Positions 23,501-34,699 of a stretch of 64,000 nt of DNA are shown in pieces; within the stretch, counting starts at the first letter, position 1; each line of letters opens with the position of its first letter. The position numbers and the translations under genes are program-made. The notes below the pieces were generated by a model. The model searched no databases. It saw nothing but the letters and a program-made list of their open reading frames with translations, and had not been told where the DNA came from. Source of the stretch: Branchiostoma belcheri (taxonomy: Eukaryota; Chordata; Leptocardii; Amphioxiformes; Branchiostomatidae); assembly GCF_001625305.1 (NCBI RefSeq), contig NW_017802436.1, positions 813,251-877,250 on the forward strand, in the 5' to 3' direction.

Positions 23501-25660
23501 TCTGTGATCTAACACGCTGCTATACGGACATGGTTCACAGTCAAGGTTACAGGTGTTTCTAAGAAACTGCCTTTCTGTTTCTTGCAGTTTTGATACCATG
23601 TTTTGTTTGTCTCCATCTGTTCTGACCATGGAGGCGTTATACAGAGCTGCCGCCTGTGTAAATTTCCTAACTTCTCCTATCCGCTTACCTCGCTCAATGT
23701 AGACGTCACCCAACCTGCACAGACAGTCGGCCTCTTTAGCCTTGTTGGGTTTACTGCGATCTGTAGGCAGGAAAAAGAAATAAATGAAGAAAATATGGGA
23801 TGGATCAAACTGATACTTTCATGAATGATATTCATGTTATGGAAGTAGTTAAATTAAAAATTACAAGTCACATTGTAACTTGTAAAACATGATATCTGTA
23901 GAAGTTATGAATGACGGAATATTTCATGATAGAGGAAATTGTTGTTGAAACTTGATTGTATTGCTACTTTGGATTTTAACCTTTTATAAGATAATGGATA
24001 AGAATAATTATTGTATAACAGACCATGAACAAGCTTTAGGGCGGCTACGAGGTTCTCCTCTGCTGCGTCCAGGTCTCCATTTCCCAAGTCACGGTCTGCC
24101 GTCTGGATGTACCTGCGGTAGGAGCTGAACAAAGAAACATTCTTCATGCTTTACAAAGGTTATAACTGCACTACAAAAGCAATAGTATGCTGAGCATATA
24201 TTAGTATTGTTACATAAATCTAAAAGATGTTATACCGATGTTACACACAGTAACATACATGTATAATGACATGCGGAATACTAGTACATTTATTTCCAAT
24301 CATTCATTGTTAGTGTTCCTTTACCAAACATTTTTCCAAGTTTTGTATTATGCCACTTTGTATACTTTTAAATTAATACTTGAATGTAAAAATGGTTATA
24401 ATACTCATTTATTTATGTAAGATTTACTTGGACAGGGAACTGGTGGTTCCGTCGCTAGAGGGCACAGCTGAGAAGGAAGAGAAGTAGCCCTTCCGTCCTC
24501 GCATGTCTTGTTGCCGTTGTGTACGTGTTGAACTCTGCAACAACCAATAGGAAGTACTATATGATGAGCAGATGGTCTTGTAAACCACACATGAACTTTG
24601 AACTTCATTTGTCAAAGGTAAATGACCTGACATTGACTGTACATGTAAAGCCGCCTTATATGTTTTGTAATGTCTTGTCTTGTCAGCAGGGCAAGCCCTT
24701 TGTAATATAGCCACTGGCTAGTTGGGCTGCCCTGGCTGTAAGGGTTGAACAGCAAAACCAATAAATAAAAAAATAAATAAACAAACAACCTGACATGACC
24801 CATGCAAGGTGATATTAAAATCACTTCCCAGGCATTACTAGTAGCTCCTGTATGAGTTGTTTATTAGAGCATCATTTGATTACATGGAAAAAGTAAGACA
24901 CATTCCCACCAACAAGTCTAGTCAACATGGCAAGTTCTGTCAGCACAAGTCAAAATAGTTCACTCACTTTGTTTCTTGTTGTGGTGATGTCTTGCCTGAT
25001 TTTTGCGGTGTGCAGTAAGCGGTGAACAATGACAACTGTTCCATGAACACTGTGACACCGCGCCAGTGCCCTGTTGTACAGAGCAGTAGCTCTGGTCAAG
25101 TCCCTGGTGTCTCCAGTTTCTGTTCCTCTTTCCAGGTAAACGTCACCTATACTCTTCATTGCTTCTACTTCTAACATGCTGTTGTCGTTTACTATTGCCT
25201 CTACCATCACCTGTGCGTATCTAGCCAGCACAGAGTCCGTGTTACCTCCGGTAGCCCGTATTATGTCCAGGACTAGGAACTTTGCCGCTACCTTTGCAGG
25301 TGTAGTCGTCTCCTTGTCTTCAGTTGACTGTTCCCTACCCTGTGACGACACCCCTTGTAAAAGCCTCTCCGTGTAGTGGTAGCGGTGTTCTATACCATCT
25401 GCCTGTTCTTCATGGTAACACCGTACCATAGCAGCCAGATAAAGCGCCAAGGCTGTGTTGAACTTCCCCACGTCTTTCCCGAGTCTTCCCTTCTCCACGT
25501 TCACGTCGCCCAGAGTTTTGAGCAGCTCCACTTCCGCCAGCCTGTCCGTGTCGGCCATGGCGTCCACCAGGGCACGGAGGTAGCCTGTCTCCGCCCGGGC
25601 TAGTCCGTACCTCCTGCCCTTCTCGTCCGCCTCACGGAGTTTCTCACACACCCGCAACAT
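14572..25660 (-). CDS. 2388-aa TPR/NTase-like/ZU5-UPA/GT4 fusion protein
   Basis: Twelve minus-strand exons: 24968-25660, 24428-24534, 24024-24124, 20321-23760, 20051-20150, 19605-19769, 19397-19477, 17487-18403, 17142-17160, 16674-16781, 16160-16405, 14572-15761. Every junction is GT-AG with compatible phase and the sum is 7167 nt. The ATG has a CCACC context. Residues about 40-340 carry three copies of a helical repeat (LGDVYIERG..., ALYN.A..RC). About 455-800 is a nucleotidyltransferase-like domain (IGMGSQATELVTPYSDLEFA, with GS and D-x-E at about 470-484) of the GlnD/DUF294 kind. About 838-1420 holds 13 TPRs of 44 residues (KLC type). 1448-1562 is a helical linker, possibly a divergent death-fold. 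About 1572-1730 is ZU5, and about 1730-1868 is UPA-like. About 1995-2388 is a complete GT-B/GT4 domain with the E-x7-E signature EPFGQVGLE. No TM segment or signal peptide is seen, so it is probably cytosolic. ZU5-UPA occurs in PIDD1, UNC5, ankyrins and NLRP1/CARD8; GT4 domains are known in some invertebrate NLR-like proteins. A role in innate sensing is inference. The exon chain could still be two genes, but phase matching argues against it. Confidence 0.82.
17142..17160 (-). other. 19-nt microexon of the fusion gene
   Basis: Flanked on the minus strand by the acceptor tgtttcag and the donor gtaagt, it encodes EGEILQ plus one base. It is needed to convert the phase 0 end of the ZU5/UPA exon to the phase 1 end required by exon 16674-16781. 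Skipping it would break the frame. Confidence 0.7.
18595..19200. repeat. Dispersed repeat (ggccacnccaatttaattt family)
   Basis: ggccactccaatttaatttc at about 18619 and ggccacaccaatttaatttc at about 19169 match copies at about 55850 and 56517. The 18619 copy also shares the downstream phrases aaaagttcaaaattcattgt and aataggatgcct with the 55850 copy. The repeat sits in the intron between exons 18403 and 19397 of the fusion gene and is probably a non-autonomous element. Confidence 0.7.
20430..22115 (-). repeat. 132-bp tandem repeat encoding 13 TPRs
   Basis: The large exon contains about 13 units of 132 bp. Each encodes a 44-residue KLC-like TPR of the form IASSLNNIGTCWSDLGDQRK plus YYEQSLKMMKAIYG and ending ETTPHP with N or D. 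The last residue alternates N, D, N, D, N, D, D, N, D, N, D, N, D along the protein, so the array grew mainly as 264-bp pairs. Units in the middle are most alike and those at the ends are degenerate, as expected of unequal crossing-over. Confidence 0.9.
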
Positions 25661-26149
25661 GGTGGACTTCTGGCAAGAGAATATATTTGTAAGACTCTTT
25701 TACAATGTATCAGCATTCCTTGTGTTAGCCTTCATATTGCACATGCAGGTTTTGACAACATTCCACGTCTTGTGTCAAAGGTCCACGAAATTAAACAGAA
25801 TGCACTTCCAGTCCACTAATTATTTTGCACTTACATGCAATCTAGTTGATTTTGACAATATATTTTCGTGGAGGTTTATGTAAAAATTTAATTAAGGCCA
25901 TAAGGGACAAATAAACTAATTTTAGTTTTGGGGTTTCTATCTGCCTCTCACACATTGGGGTGATAGTTGACCCAAACAATGAATATTCATGGCTGATACC
26001 TACCTACTAATCCACCAGGCGGTGTGGCCAGAAAACCTGTGATGTAGGTTGTCTATATCTGGGCTTGAAATTCATATCAGATGGGACAGCGACTGGGTTG
26101 GACAACATAGATAACAAATTGTTAGTAACTTACGGTTAGTTGCAAAGCA

Positions 26150-27450
26150 AATCGCCAGACCACTGTGCTACATGATAAACCTATCGCTCACCACCTCTAC
26201 ATATCCAGCAGAATATGGAAGAAAGCTAAATTTGACACTGCCTATATCCAAGTCAACTACAGCCTGATTATGTGGCCATGGATTGTGGACAGAACAACAG
26301 ACCAATAAGTCTTCTTCCTATCTTAAGTAAAATAATGGAGAAGGTAATGCCAGCACCCAGATATCCGCTTACTTCATAGAGAACAATCTGATGTCACCCT
26401 ACCAGCATGCTTTTCGGAAACACCACTCAATCAATGTGTAGTGCACTTTATTTTGCAACTACATCATGTAGTCGACAACTGGTACTGTAAAATCAACCAG
26501 CCGGGAAAATCGTTGGGGTCATCTTCCTGGATTTCTCTGCTGTCTTTGACCTGGTGGACTATAACGTTACAAAAACTAGCATGCTATGGCTTCTCTAGAT
26601 CTAAAACGGCAGTAGATTGGATGTCCAGATAGTAACCTAACGGGGAGTGTCCAATGTGTGCATTTTAATGGCTCCAACTCGTCTCTCAGGGAGATACACT
26701 ACATGGCATTCTGCAAGGGAACTGCCTTGGTCTGTTATCCACACAAACGACCTGCCACTGGCCGTGACTCAGAAGCCTCTCCTGCTAATTCTACGTATGC
26801 AGACGACACTTCGGCATACACATGTGCTCTAACAATCAAGACAGTGGGAGTATGATCCAGCAGGATACAGAAATGAAACTTCTTGGAGGCATGCTAGATG
26901 ATATGCTCACATGGGACCTTCACATATTTAGAAAATTATTAATTTGAATATTGAAAATTTTTTACTAATATTAAGAAAATGGCCTGCTCCTTGGGAGTCA
27001 TCAGAAAGAATGTGGCCTACCTGGACCGGTCATTGCTGAAAGTGAAATCCTGATAGACTCACTCACCTTGACTACTGAACATCCGTATGGTCTTGTACTT
27101 CTCAAAGGAACATTACTGCACTATAATTATAAACAAAACCTAATACCAGCCCAGAAGAGAACAAGAAATAGCCACGCATTCAAACCAGAGTTATCAACCA
27201 AGGATTGAGGTGTTCAAGAATTCATTCTTTCCTAGAACTATCGCAGAGTGGAACTCACTGTCACCAAGTACAGTAGGGGCACTGTCAATAGATAGCTTTA
27301 AACAATGTCTAGAGCTAGAAGTTCAAGGGTTAGGTGTAACAAGTCGATCGGTGTAAGATAGCCAGCTGCCACCGCGCCGCGTGCCTGCGAAGCTGGTGTG
27401 TTACGCCGAAAGGCGGTTATACCGGCTATACAGATACAGATACAGAAAGC
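26150..27450 (+). mobile_element. Decayed non-LTR retrotransposon (LINE), reverse transcriptase 3' part
   Basis: Interrupted frames on the plus strand give reverse transcriptase landmarks in order: a segment like LSLTTSTYPAE at about 26190, RPISLLPILSKIMEK at about 26300, FLDFSAVFDLVD at about 26535, the catalytic TYADDT at about 26800, and a C-terminal region like YQPRIEVFKNSFFPRTIAEW near 27200-27260. Several stops and frameshifts show it is inactive. The 3' end carries gaagctggtgtgtt followed by ggcggttataccggctatac and a short cagata repeat. That tail is the unit of the minisatellite at 49503-49890. Confidence 0.85.
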
Positions 27451-27574
27451 AAAATAATGCAGGGCAACTGATTCTGGGGACGTGATTACCATACCAGGGT
27501 AAAACAGATTCATTAGGAATTGTCCTGGCAGACTATAGATAAAAGACTTGACATAAAAAACATGTGCAACTAAA

Positions 27575-27850
27575 AAAATCCTGTCTTCCAAACAACCAGC
27601 CATACTCTACAATCAACTGTGCCTGGGGTCACATCAACACACTTACAGAACAAGATATGCTACTCGGAACACCTTCAAACTAGACAAACCAAAAACAAAC
27701 AGCACTAAAAATGCCTTCACATATACAGAACTACTGCAGCATGGAACTCTCTACCACATGGGCTGCAAACAGTGTCATCACATGAGAAGTTCAAACAAGG
27801 CCTACTAAAGCACATGAGGGACATGAATAAGTAAAGGCTAAGCACATTTG
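27575..27850 (+). mobile_element. Second LINE remnant, C-terminal RT piece
   Basis: Frames on the plus strand read TRYATRNTFKLDKPKTNSTK followed by TAAWNSLPHG-like sequence with one frame change and an HEKFKQGLLKHMRDM end, the pattern of the C-terminal tail of a different LINE family. The 5' part is missing. Confidence 0.65.
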
Positions 27851-27911
27851 TTTCTTTTAAATAACTATGTTATGTAATTGTATACGTAATTGTATGTGAT
27901 GTATTGTTATG

Positions 27912-28130
27912 TTATAGTAAAACGTTAAACTTTATTCCATTACACAATTTACAGGGATCAAATTTTCAGCGACCACTGTCTCCTTCATCAAGATCACGTT
28001 GTGAAGTGATTGGTCATTAATTATCCTGATGAAGGCGACAGTGGTCGCTGAAAATTTGATCCCTGTACAGTTGTGTGTTGGAATAAAGTTTAACTTTTTA
28101 CTATGATTCACCACCAACACAGATGAACTT
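27912..28130. mobile_element. Fold-back element with ccaacacagatgaactt end
   Basis: Arms of about 95 bp (agtaaaacgttaaactttat ... atcaaattttcagcgaccac) pair with ggtcgctgaaaatttgat ... ataaagtttaactttttact. The right flank is accaacacagatgaacttcc. Related copies lie at 59355-59525 and 62222-62340. It has no coding capacity and is probably a MITE-like element. Confidence 0.85.
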
Positions 28131-30170
28131 CCATGGTATTGTTTATAATGTTCTTATGTACTGAACTCTCTCCTGGAAGAATAGATGTAACCCACGGGTG
28201 GGCAGCTAAGGGAGAGTTGTTTTATGAATTATATAATAACTAGATAGAAATATTAGCGGTTGCTAATATAGACAGGTTCGCAATGTAGTGTATTAAGCTA
28301 AATCGGCTACTAGTATTTAAGGTCTCATACGCCAATTTCGCTGTCCCATAGACTTACACCTTAAAATACGTAACTATTTTCGCTGGAATCCAATCAAAAA
28401 AACATAAATCAAGAGTTTCTTTTTATTTCTATAGCAAGCACACATATGTAAGGCAGTACATTGATTTGGCCATACCAAGGCCACAGCTTCAAGGCCACAT
28501 ACTCCTGTTTACCTGAGGGAGTATCGGTACGCTGCCGCCTGAGCTGTGTGTCCTTGAAATTGCTCAGACTGCCAACTTTGGCCTGAGGAAAGGGAAATGA
28601 GGTCACGGAGAACAGAACAGATTCGGTGGCACTGCGTTTTCACTGTTTAAGACGGGAATACGAAGAGATAAAGAAAATTTGCTGTGTGAGCGCTTTCAAG
28701 GGGCCCTGCAAGGGGGGTCCCAACAACGCTAAATTCTGAGAGCCGGCTACGTATTGCGCTGAATTCAAGAAGCCTCTCTACGCTCTACGCTAAATTCGAA
28801 AGATTCCTAACACAGAAGTTCACTTTTAGTGCTTTACCTTTTGCAGGGTTCCTTCTCATCCTTTTTCTAATCACCACTCACCTTGTAAACAAGTCCCTTA
28901 TCAAAAGAAAAACACACCCCAAAACAAAATTCCACTTCTCTAAATAAGTGGTCCCATCTTTAGGACTACACATTCAAGAAAATACTGTTTTCTGAATTTA
29001 AAAAAAGAAGAAGAAAAAAACTTCTGAAGAAAGAAAATTATTAATATGCACATTTTGATTGGTTTCTAACCATGGTTTCTATCCCTCTGTTTGCCTAAAA
29101 ACCGATAATGTGATTGTATCAATTTTAAACCTCCTAAAATTAGCTGTGTCCAGGGGAGGGAGTCTCCTCCTGGCTGTTATCACAACCAGTTTAAAAACTA
29201 TTATAGTCTTATTGTCGGGAAATCCCAGCCTTTCTACAGGAGCACAGTTCTCCCCTGCTAGCGTTATTGTATCATCCCCAACAACACGGCCTTGAACAGC
29301 GATCATATAGCGCTCAAGGACAAACAGCTGCAACTTTGTACATAAGCAGCAGAACGTCTAGAGGGAAATCCGTACAGTATAACGCCCTGCAAATTATGTT
29401 TGTGAAAACTTATTGAGAAGCATTTCATGAAGACGATCGACCCTGAATTTGTCGTAAACCTTATAAGTAAGTTTGTGGGTTTGTAGCACAAGTTCTACCC
29501 CGCTATTGTAAAATGTACAATCCCCACAGCAGTTGAATACTAGTATACATACGGTGAAAACGAAATGTGATAGCGCTTAGTCTAAGCCGCTTGTCTTTTA
29601 ATTGACCTCAGATTAGACAGAGGTGAATTGTTATCAATCACACCGCTAACGTAGCGACCTGAGGTTAAGCCCAATGCGATGCCTGTCAGACACGTCTAGA
29701 CGTAACTGCGCAAACCCTCCTTGATTAGTGGACTCTTCCATGATGTCAATGTCTTTGCATTGCAGCTATGCTGACCAAAACTATTGAGTATTTAGAACAA
29801 CCTATTAAAAGCAAATAAAGGGTCCGTCAGCATTGTCAAAAGTTCATGAACTTTTCAAATTTGACCCGTAGGTTAATGTCAGGACCCTCAGAAATGGGCA
29901 TTTAATTGGCAGGAAGCGAGTTAACGCACGATTTCTTGAAGGAAATGTCAATCAGATTTGCGGTGAATTTGAAATTATTCAATCTATTCGGACCAATCAC
30001 GGTGGATATTTGGGAGCCCCGGGGATGAAAGTTTGTAATTAGCATGCCTTCCAGCCCCTGTCGTGTCAGTCTGACGTCAACCTGCCAGGGGCAGGACAGG
30101 CAGAATTCTCTCGGCCAACTAGACTAGTACGAGTTATCCAGTTTTCGGCTTTCTCACGCCACGCATCCCG
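28131..30170. other. Gene-free stretch
   Basis: No exon with a supported splice pattern was found on either strand. A hairpin-poor, AT-rich segment is followed from about 29600 by sequence with little repeat character that could be the 5' flank of the candidate exons after 30180. Confidence 0.4.
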
Positions 30171-30179
30171 AAGACACAG

Positions 30180-30647
30180 CGCCGATGTGCCGGCTGAGGT
30201 CACCTTCTGTTGGTTCACAACGCCGGCTAGGCGGGGAAGGACTGCAAGGACAAGCAGGATTCCCTGGTCTATCCGACAGCTACGCTAACCATGGCGGACC
30301 TACAGAAGAAGACCATCAAAACTGTGAGGCCGAGCTCCAGCGAGAGGTGGAGGCGCTAGAACAGAAGTGGCAACAACTGCACTCGCCCTCCGTCCCCATC
30401 CCCCTTCCTCCACGCGCACTTTCTTGGCTTTCGCCCGTCATTCATGCATGAAGCGAGAGCTGGCCTGGATGCACAGATTCACCAGAGTTTGTCGGTCGAC
30501 CTATGCACCAACCCCGATAAGAACATCGCTGGGAACGTGCGGTTCCTTCTGGGTCATCCAGCCAAGTTTGTTCGATCGCAATGTCAAGTGCAGAACTTAA
30601 CGTTCTTCCTCAGTTCCATGACACAGTCCTCCTCTTAGCTGCAGGGT
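30180..30647 (+). other. Possible first exon, weak
   Basis: GC-richer sequence ending in a strong donor (ctgcagg/gtaagt at 30647/30648). One short frame just before the donor reads MSSAELNVLPQFHDTVLLLA, and another frame contains CEAELQREVEALEQKWQQL, which looks like a coiled coil. The frames do not join and no downstream acceptor was found with matching phase, so a coding assignment is not secure. It may be a 5' UTR exon. Confidence 0.3.
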
Positions 30648-31582
30648 AAGTCAATTTTTCTTTTCATTCTTTGTGCTCTTTAGGGGGAAATAGTATGCAA
30701 AATTTGTGCAAAATTTTAGATGTACTGATTCAATGAAAGACTCCCATATTTCAGACCTAGCACACTTGTATGTATTAAAGCGTCTTTGTTGTTGTTGTCC
30801 CTGTCTTTTAATACGTCTAATTTTTCCGCTAGACGCGGACTCTTGGTGTCATTCTTTGCTTGGCGTTTTGCTTGTTGAAGCCACTCTTATACTTGTGCTT
30901 TGCACATGTGTGTTTGGAAATGTCATTTACTCATCTCTCTCAAACCTTGCCTAGCCTCTATGTTATCCTAGAACGCTCTGTACAGCATACTGATCATGTC
31001 TGCTCGTAGGTCTCTTCGCATCCCAGCTAATGTGGCTTTGCTTCTTTGGTTATTACGTATGATTCATGGATGCTGGTGACCTCATTTAAGAGCGCAGTAA
31101 TTAATGTGGTGGTTTGCGGTTTCTTTTACTCTTTTACAGTTTTCTTTTGCTTGTTTCTTTATATCTTTGAGTGCCTGTTGTCTTAGTCACACTGTGTCGG
31201 ACTGGGTGTTTTGCTTCGTCTGCAAACAGCACTTTGCCTGGCAATATTGTCTGGGTAGAATTTTTTATTAATTCTATAACTGACCCCGCCTTTTATGACG
31301 TATTGTTGGCCACTGAGTAATTATGGCTTTTCACTTGCTCTTGTTCATTTACCGCACCTGTTATCTTCCATCATGTACAATGTAAGAGGCTGTCGAAATT
31401 TTGTTTACGTAAAGTTTTAACCACTTGACATGTTCCTTCAATATTTTCCGCCCTTACCTAATATCCTCTCCCCTCTGATAAGACTTACCTGTCCAGATTG
31501 AATATTCCAGAAACATCTTGCCAGTATTTTTTCCATCCTAGATCAGCCCCTGAGTTTCTGAAGTCTGTCGTCAGGCCAATTC

Positions 31583-31806
31583 TTTATAGCCTGGGTGCCA
31601 TCCCCTACCGCGAGTCAGCGATAATTCCTCGGCCGGGGAAAGCAACACGCCCCGCCGACCCTGATTTGCACACTGGCTCTAATTATCTCCTCGTGTCCGG
31701 TGAAAGATATTGGGTTTGGGGCAGCCTGGGGTTGGGCGGCGGATACAGTAGCGGACACAAAAAAAATCTATCGCTTTATGAACGCTAGCGTCTGGCACCC
31801 AGGCTA
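31583..31806. mobile_element. MITE-like element with tagcctgggtgcca termini
   Basis: It starts tagcctgggtgccatcc and ends tggcacccaggcta, imperfect terminal inverted repeats about 220 bp apart. The same terminus borders the perfect fold-back at 51907-52024 and appears near 9862. Confidence 0.7.
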
Positions 31807-32040
31807 ATTCTTTATAACAGTACTGAGGCTGGGTAGAGACTCCAACCTGGTAGAGTTCTATTGCTATAACTTGATAACATATCCTAAAAGATTAGTGATT
31901 GTAATGGCTGAGACTCCGATCGGGATTTCTACCGGTACCGGCAGAGACTCCAATCGGAGTTTCTATTGAGTCTTTTAAACGCCAAGAAATGACTTCAATT
32001 TATTCATGTTTTTTTCCTCTCTCAATCTCTGCACCCGCAG

Positions 32041-32138
32041 CAGGCCAGCTAAGCCATGACGACCCTCACCTCATAGAAGAAAATCAAATTCACCGGCGAG
32101 ATGGTCTAACAGACCTTTACGGAAGGGCCAAAACAGAG
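32041..32138 (+). other. Possible internal exon, weak
   Basis: A pyrimidine-rich acceptor (ctctgcacccgcagcag) and a donor (acagag/gtaagt) bound an open segment reading QLSHDDPHLIEENQIHRRDG then LTDLYGRAKTE. The acidic, hydrophilic wording looks coding, but no family is recognised and its neighbours at 30647 and 32771 are not both phase-compatible. Confidence 0.35.
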
Positions 32139-32794
32139 GTAAGTCCACACGATGTATTTGTCGTTTCTGTTGATCTGAGGAACATGTTGTTGAATTTGTA
32201 ACATCTTGATTAATGAACAAACATATCTTTCAACTATTGTTTACTTCGATGTACACTTCATAGCATTCTGTAAAATCTATTGACTCCCTATTTGGCTATT
32301 TTACTAAGTTTGAATCCGCGTTGTTGTTGTGGAGACTTTGGAGATGTTTCGCCAGTCCCACGTATATAGTGTTACACGTTACACAGCTGCCACCTGCATC
32401 TGCACGGTTGAGTGACAGCTAGGTTCAGACGTTCAAAACACTGACACATAGGGCCAGTTTTTCTGACCTATGGAGTTAATTGCCTGACTTAAAGAATGCG
32501 TGACAAATTGGAGATGACCTAACATGCCAGAGGGGTAATTAATCTTCAGTTGTTTTAGCCTGTTTTGGGCAGGCCGATTCAAGTCAACTATGAAATGTTC
32601 ATTGCACAATGATTGCATCAGGTACATTATATGTCAAATAACATGAATTAGACATGCGATGTAATCTTAGCCAATGATTCGTCATTCATAATTGTCTGAG
32701 AGACTTTCATTAATGTTAAAATACAATTGGTTGGACGTTCCCGACAAACATCCTCGTATTTCTTCTGCAGGTTGTAATCTTCCCTACCAACCTC

Positions 32795-32905
32795 TGCTTG
32801 GAGAGCACAGATCGTTCACGTCAAGCCGCCGCCGGACGCCTTCATCCTCCGAGACAACCGATGTCCCCGGTGCTGAGACATCCGTTTCCCGGTCCCGATA
32901 GAGCT
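32795..32905 (+). repeat. Duplicated exon-like block, copy A
   Basis: gagcacagatcgttcacgtc ... aagccgccgccggacgcctt ... gagagctgtg-like wording is about 75 percent alike, by eye, to 33813-33936. Both lie downstream of plausible acceptors (ttctgcag at 32770, tttttcag at 33627). The proline/serine-rich frames (SSRRRTPSSSETTDVPG and PPPDTPSSPETTAV) could be low-complexity coding exons. No function is recognised. Confidence 0.4.
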
Positions 32906-32954
32906 GTGGGCAGGGGCCAGGAAGTGAGCCTGCGCAGTGTGCCTGGTTTGTACA

Positions 32955-33195
32955 CCGTTTTTTTTATTGAAACCGATAATTTTTCTGTAATTTTCTTTAT
33001 AGAAAATGATTATTTTTCTGTTATTATTTCATATGAAACGATTATTTTTGTTATTATTCTATATAGAAAATGATAACTTTACTGTTATTGTTGTATTCAA
33101 AACGATTATTTTTGTTATTATTTTTAGAGAAAACGATCATTTTTTTTTTTTTTAAGAGAAAACGATTATTTTTCTGTTATTATTTTAGACAAAAC
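32955..33195. repeat. Degenerate AT-rich tandem repeat
   Basis: The words aaaacgattatttttctgtt and attattttatag recur about five times with variable spacing of roughly 40-55 bp. Confidence 0.8.
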
Positions 33196-33812
33196 GACCC
33201 CTGAAAATTCCCTGACTTTTTCTCTGAAGACTACGATAAACGATTGGTAGAGACATGTGGCCAACTGAGGATTTTGGTGCTGTTTTAATTCTCTAGAGGT
33301 TCCAAAGTTGTTGTTTTTTCGACGGCGTTGACGCGTTGAAGTCGTGACAATGGTAGTTAATGTGATGGCCGGGATGGATCTATTATTCTATTTTGTATGC
33401 GTAGGTTTTGCTACTTTGTTGTTTGTTTTTATTCAGTGGTGATCCTAGTGAGTTTATGTGTGAGAACAGTTGTCCGTTTTGACAGCATGGGCCGTGTGAG
33501 TTTGTCTGTACTGTACATGTATAGGTTGACCCAACCTATGTTCTGGGTCAATGTCGACGTCGCCAGTGGTTGTATTTGGTTGTCAGGTTGAAACTGTTCA
33601 AGGGGCACATGTCTTCTTCTTTTTCAGTGTACATGCAGCGACCCTCGGCCAAGAATGGTCATAACGGGGCACAGGACGGCCAACGGGCACCGTCTCTTCC
33701 CGGCGTTCCTGATCCGGGGAAGCTGACCACTGATGGACCTGACACGTCAGCCACCCATCCATCTGGCCCGGGATGTACTTCCCTGGGCACTTTCTCTTCT
33801 TCCCTTGCATTA

Positions 33813-33936
33813 GGGAGCAGACCGTCCACGTCAAGCCACCGCCGGACACACCCTCATCCCCCGAAACAACCGCCGTCTGCATCCCCGGCCCTGGGACATC
33901 CATTCTCGGTCCTGGGAGAGCTGTGAGGCCAGTCAC
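33813..33936 (+). repeat. Duplicated exon-like block, copy B
   Basis: Partner of 32795-32905. It follows an open segment from 33628 (VYMQRPSAKNGHNGAQDGQR) and has a Pro/Thr-rich frame ending DATRPI and stop at about 33997. It is possibly the last exon of the same uncertain gene. Confidence 0.4.
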
Positions 33937-33997
33937 ACCGCCCGAGACCGACGTGACGGCAGTTCCCGGCACAGCCGATGCGACGAGGCCGATCTGA

Positions 33998-34699
33998 ACG
34001 TGCTCTTCGATGTCCAGTGTAAGGACGCAAAAGACAATAGAGTCTGCATGATCGATACCAAATGTCATAATGTCTGAAGACATTAGCCAGAGGACCACCC
34101 CTGACCAAATTGTTTGATTGTCTGGATCCATCATATGTCCTAGTACAAGGACAGTGACAACAAAACATTTGAGCATAAAGAACGACAGTCATTGTAACAA
34201 CAACTAGTTCAATTGTATTGTCAATTATTTTATTACATTTGGCTTCTCCAGTAGCCAGGCTTTGAGACTGGAGAATGATACAGTCTATATTGTAATCGAA
34301 ACTGATTGCTGTTATTCAGTACATCCAGTTATCAAACTAACGAGTACAACGGCCATATAAGATTTGTTCAATGATTCACTGCTATATAATAATATCTTAA
34401 ATACAAGGGAGGCATGTATGGTATTTATAGCAGGACATCTGCATAGTTTTTGTACAATATCCAATGATCATGTGCAACAGGAGTTCCCTGGCTCTACAGC
34501 TGTAATAGATGACCTAGTACAGGTGTCTCCCACTGCAAGGTCAGAGGTCAAGTCTAAAAGTCTTGACCAAAGCAAGTCTCTGTGTCATTCCTCAGTTTGT
34601 CACTTCTTAGAGTTAGGTCCTAGGTCAGACAAAAAGGACTATTATGTTATGAATGTTAGGCAGAACAGGTTTCAGGATGCTTAATATTCAGATGGACAA
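33998..34699. other. Gene-free stretch
   Basis: A 106-residue open frame at 34364-34684 has no recognisable domain, splice context or composition to support it. Nothing else is seen except a short inverted pair ttctccagt / actggagaa at about 34244-34277. Confidence 0.4.

Noticed and set aside
26441..26855. Short frames around the YADD motif as a host gene
   Set aside because: They are pieces of a frameshifted LINE reverse transcriptase.
30185..30451. 88-residue open frame with a coiled-coil-like stretch
   Set aside because: No family, no matching donor in that frame, and competing frames overlap; retained only as part of a weak exon candidate.
34364..34684. 106-residue open frame
   Set aside because: No recognisable domain, splice context or coding-like bias.
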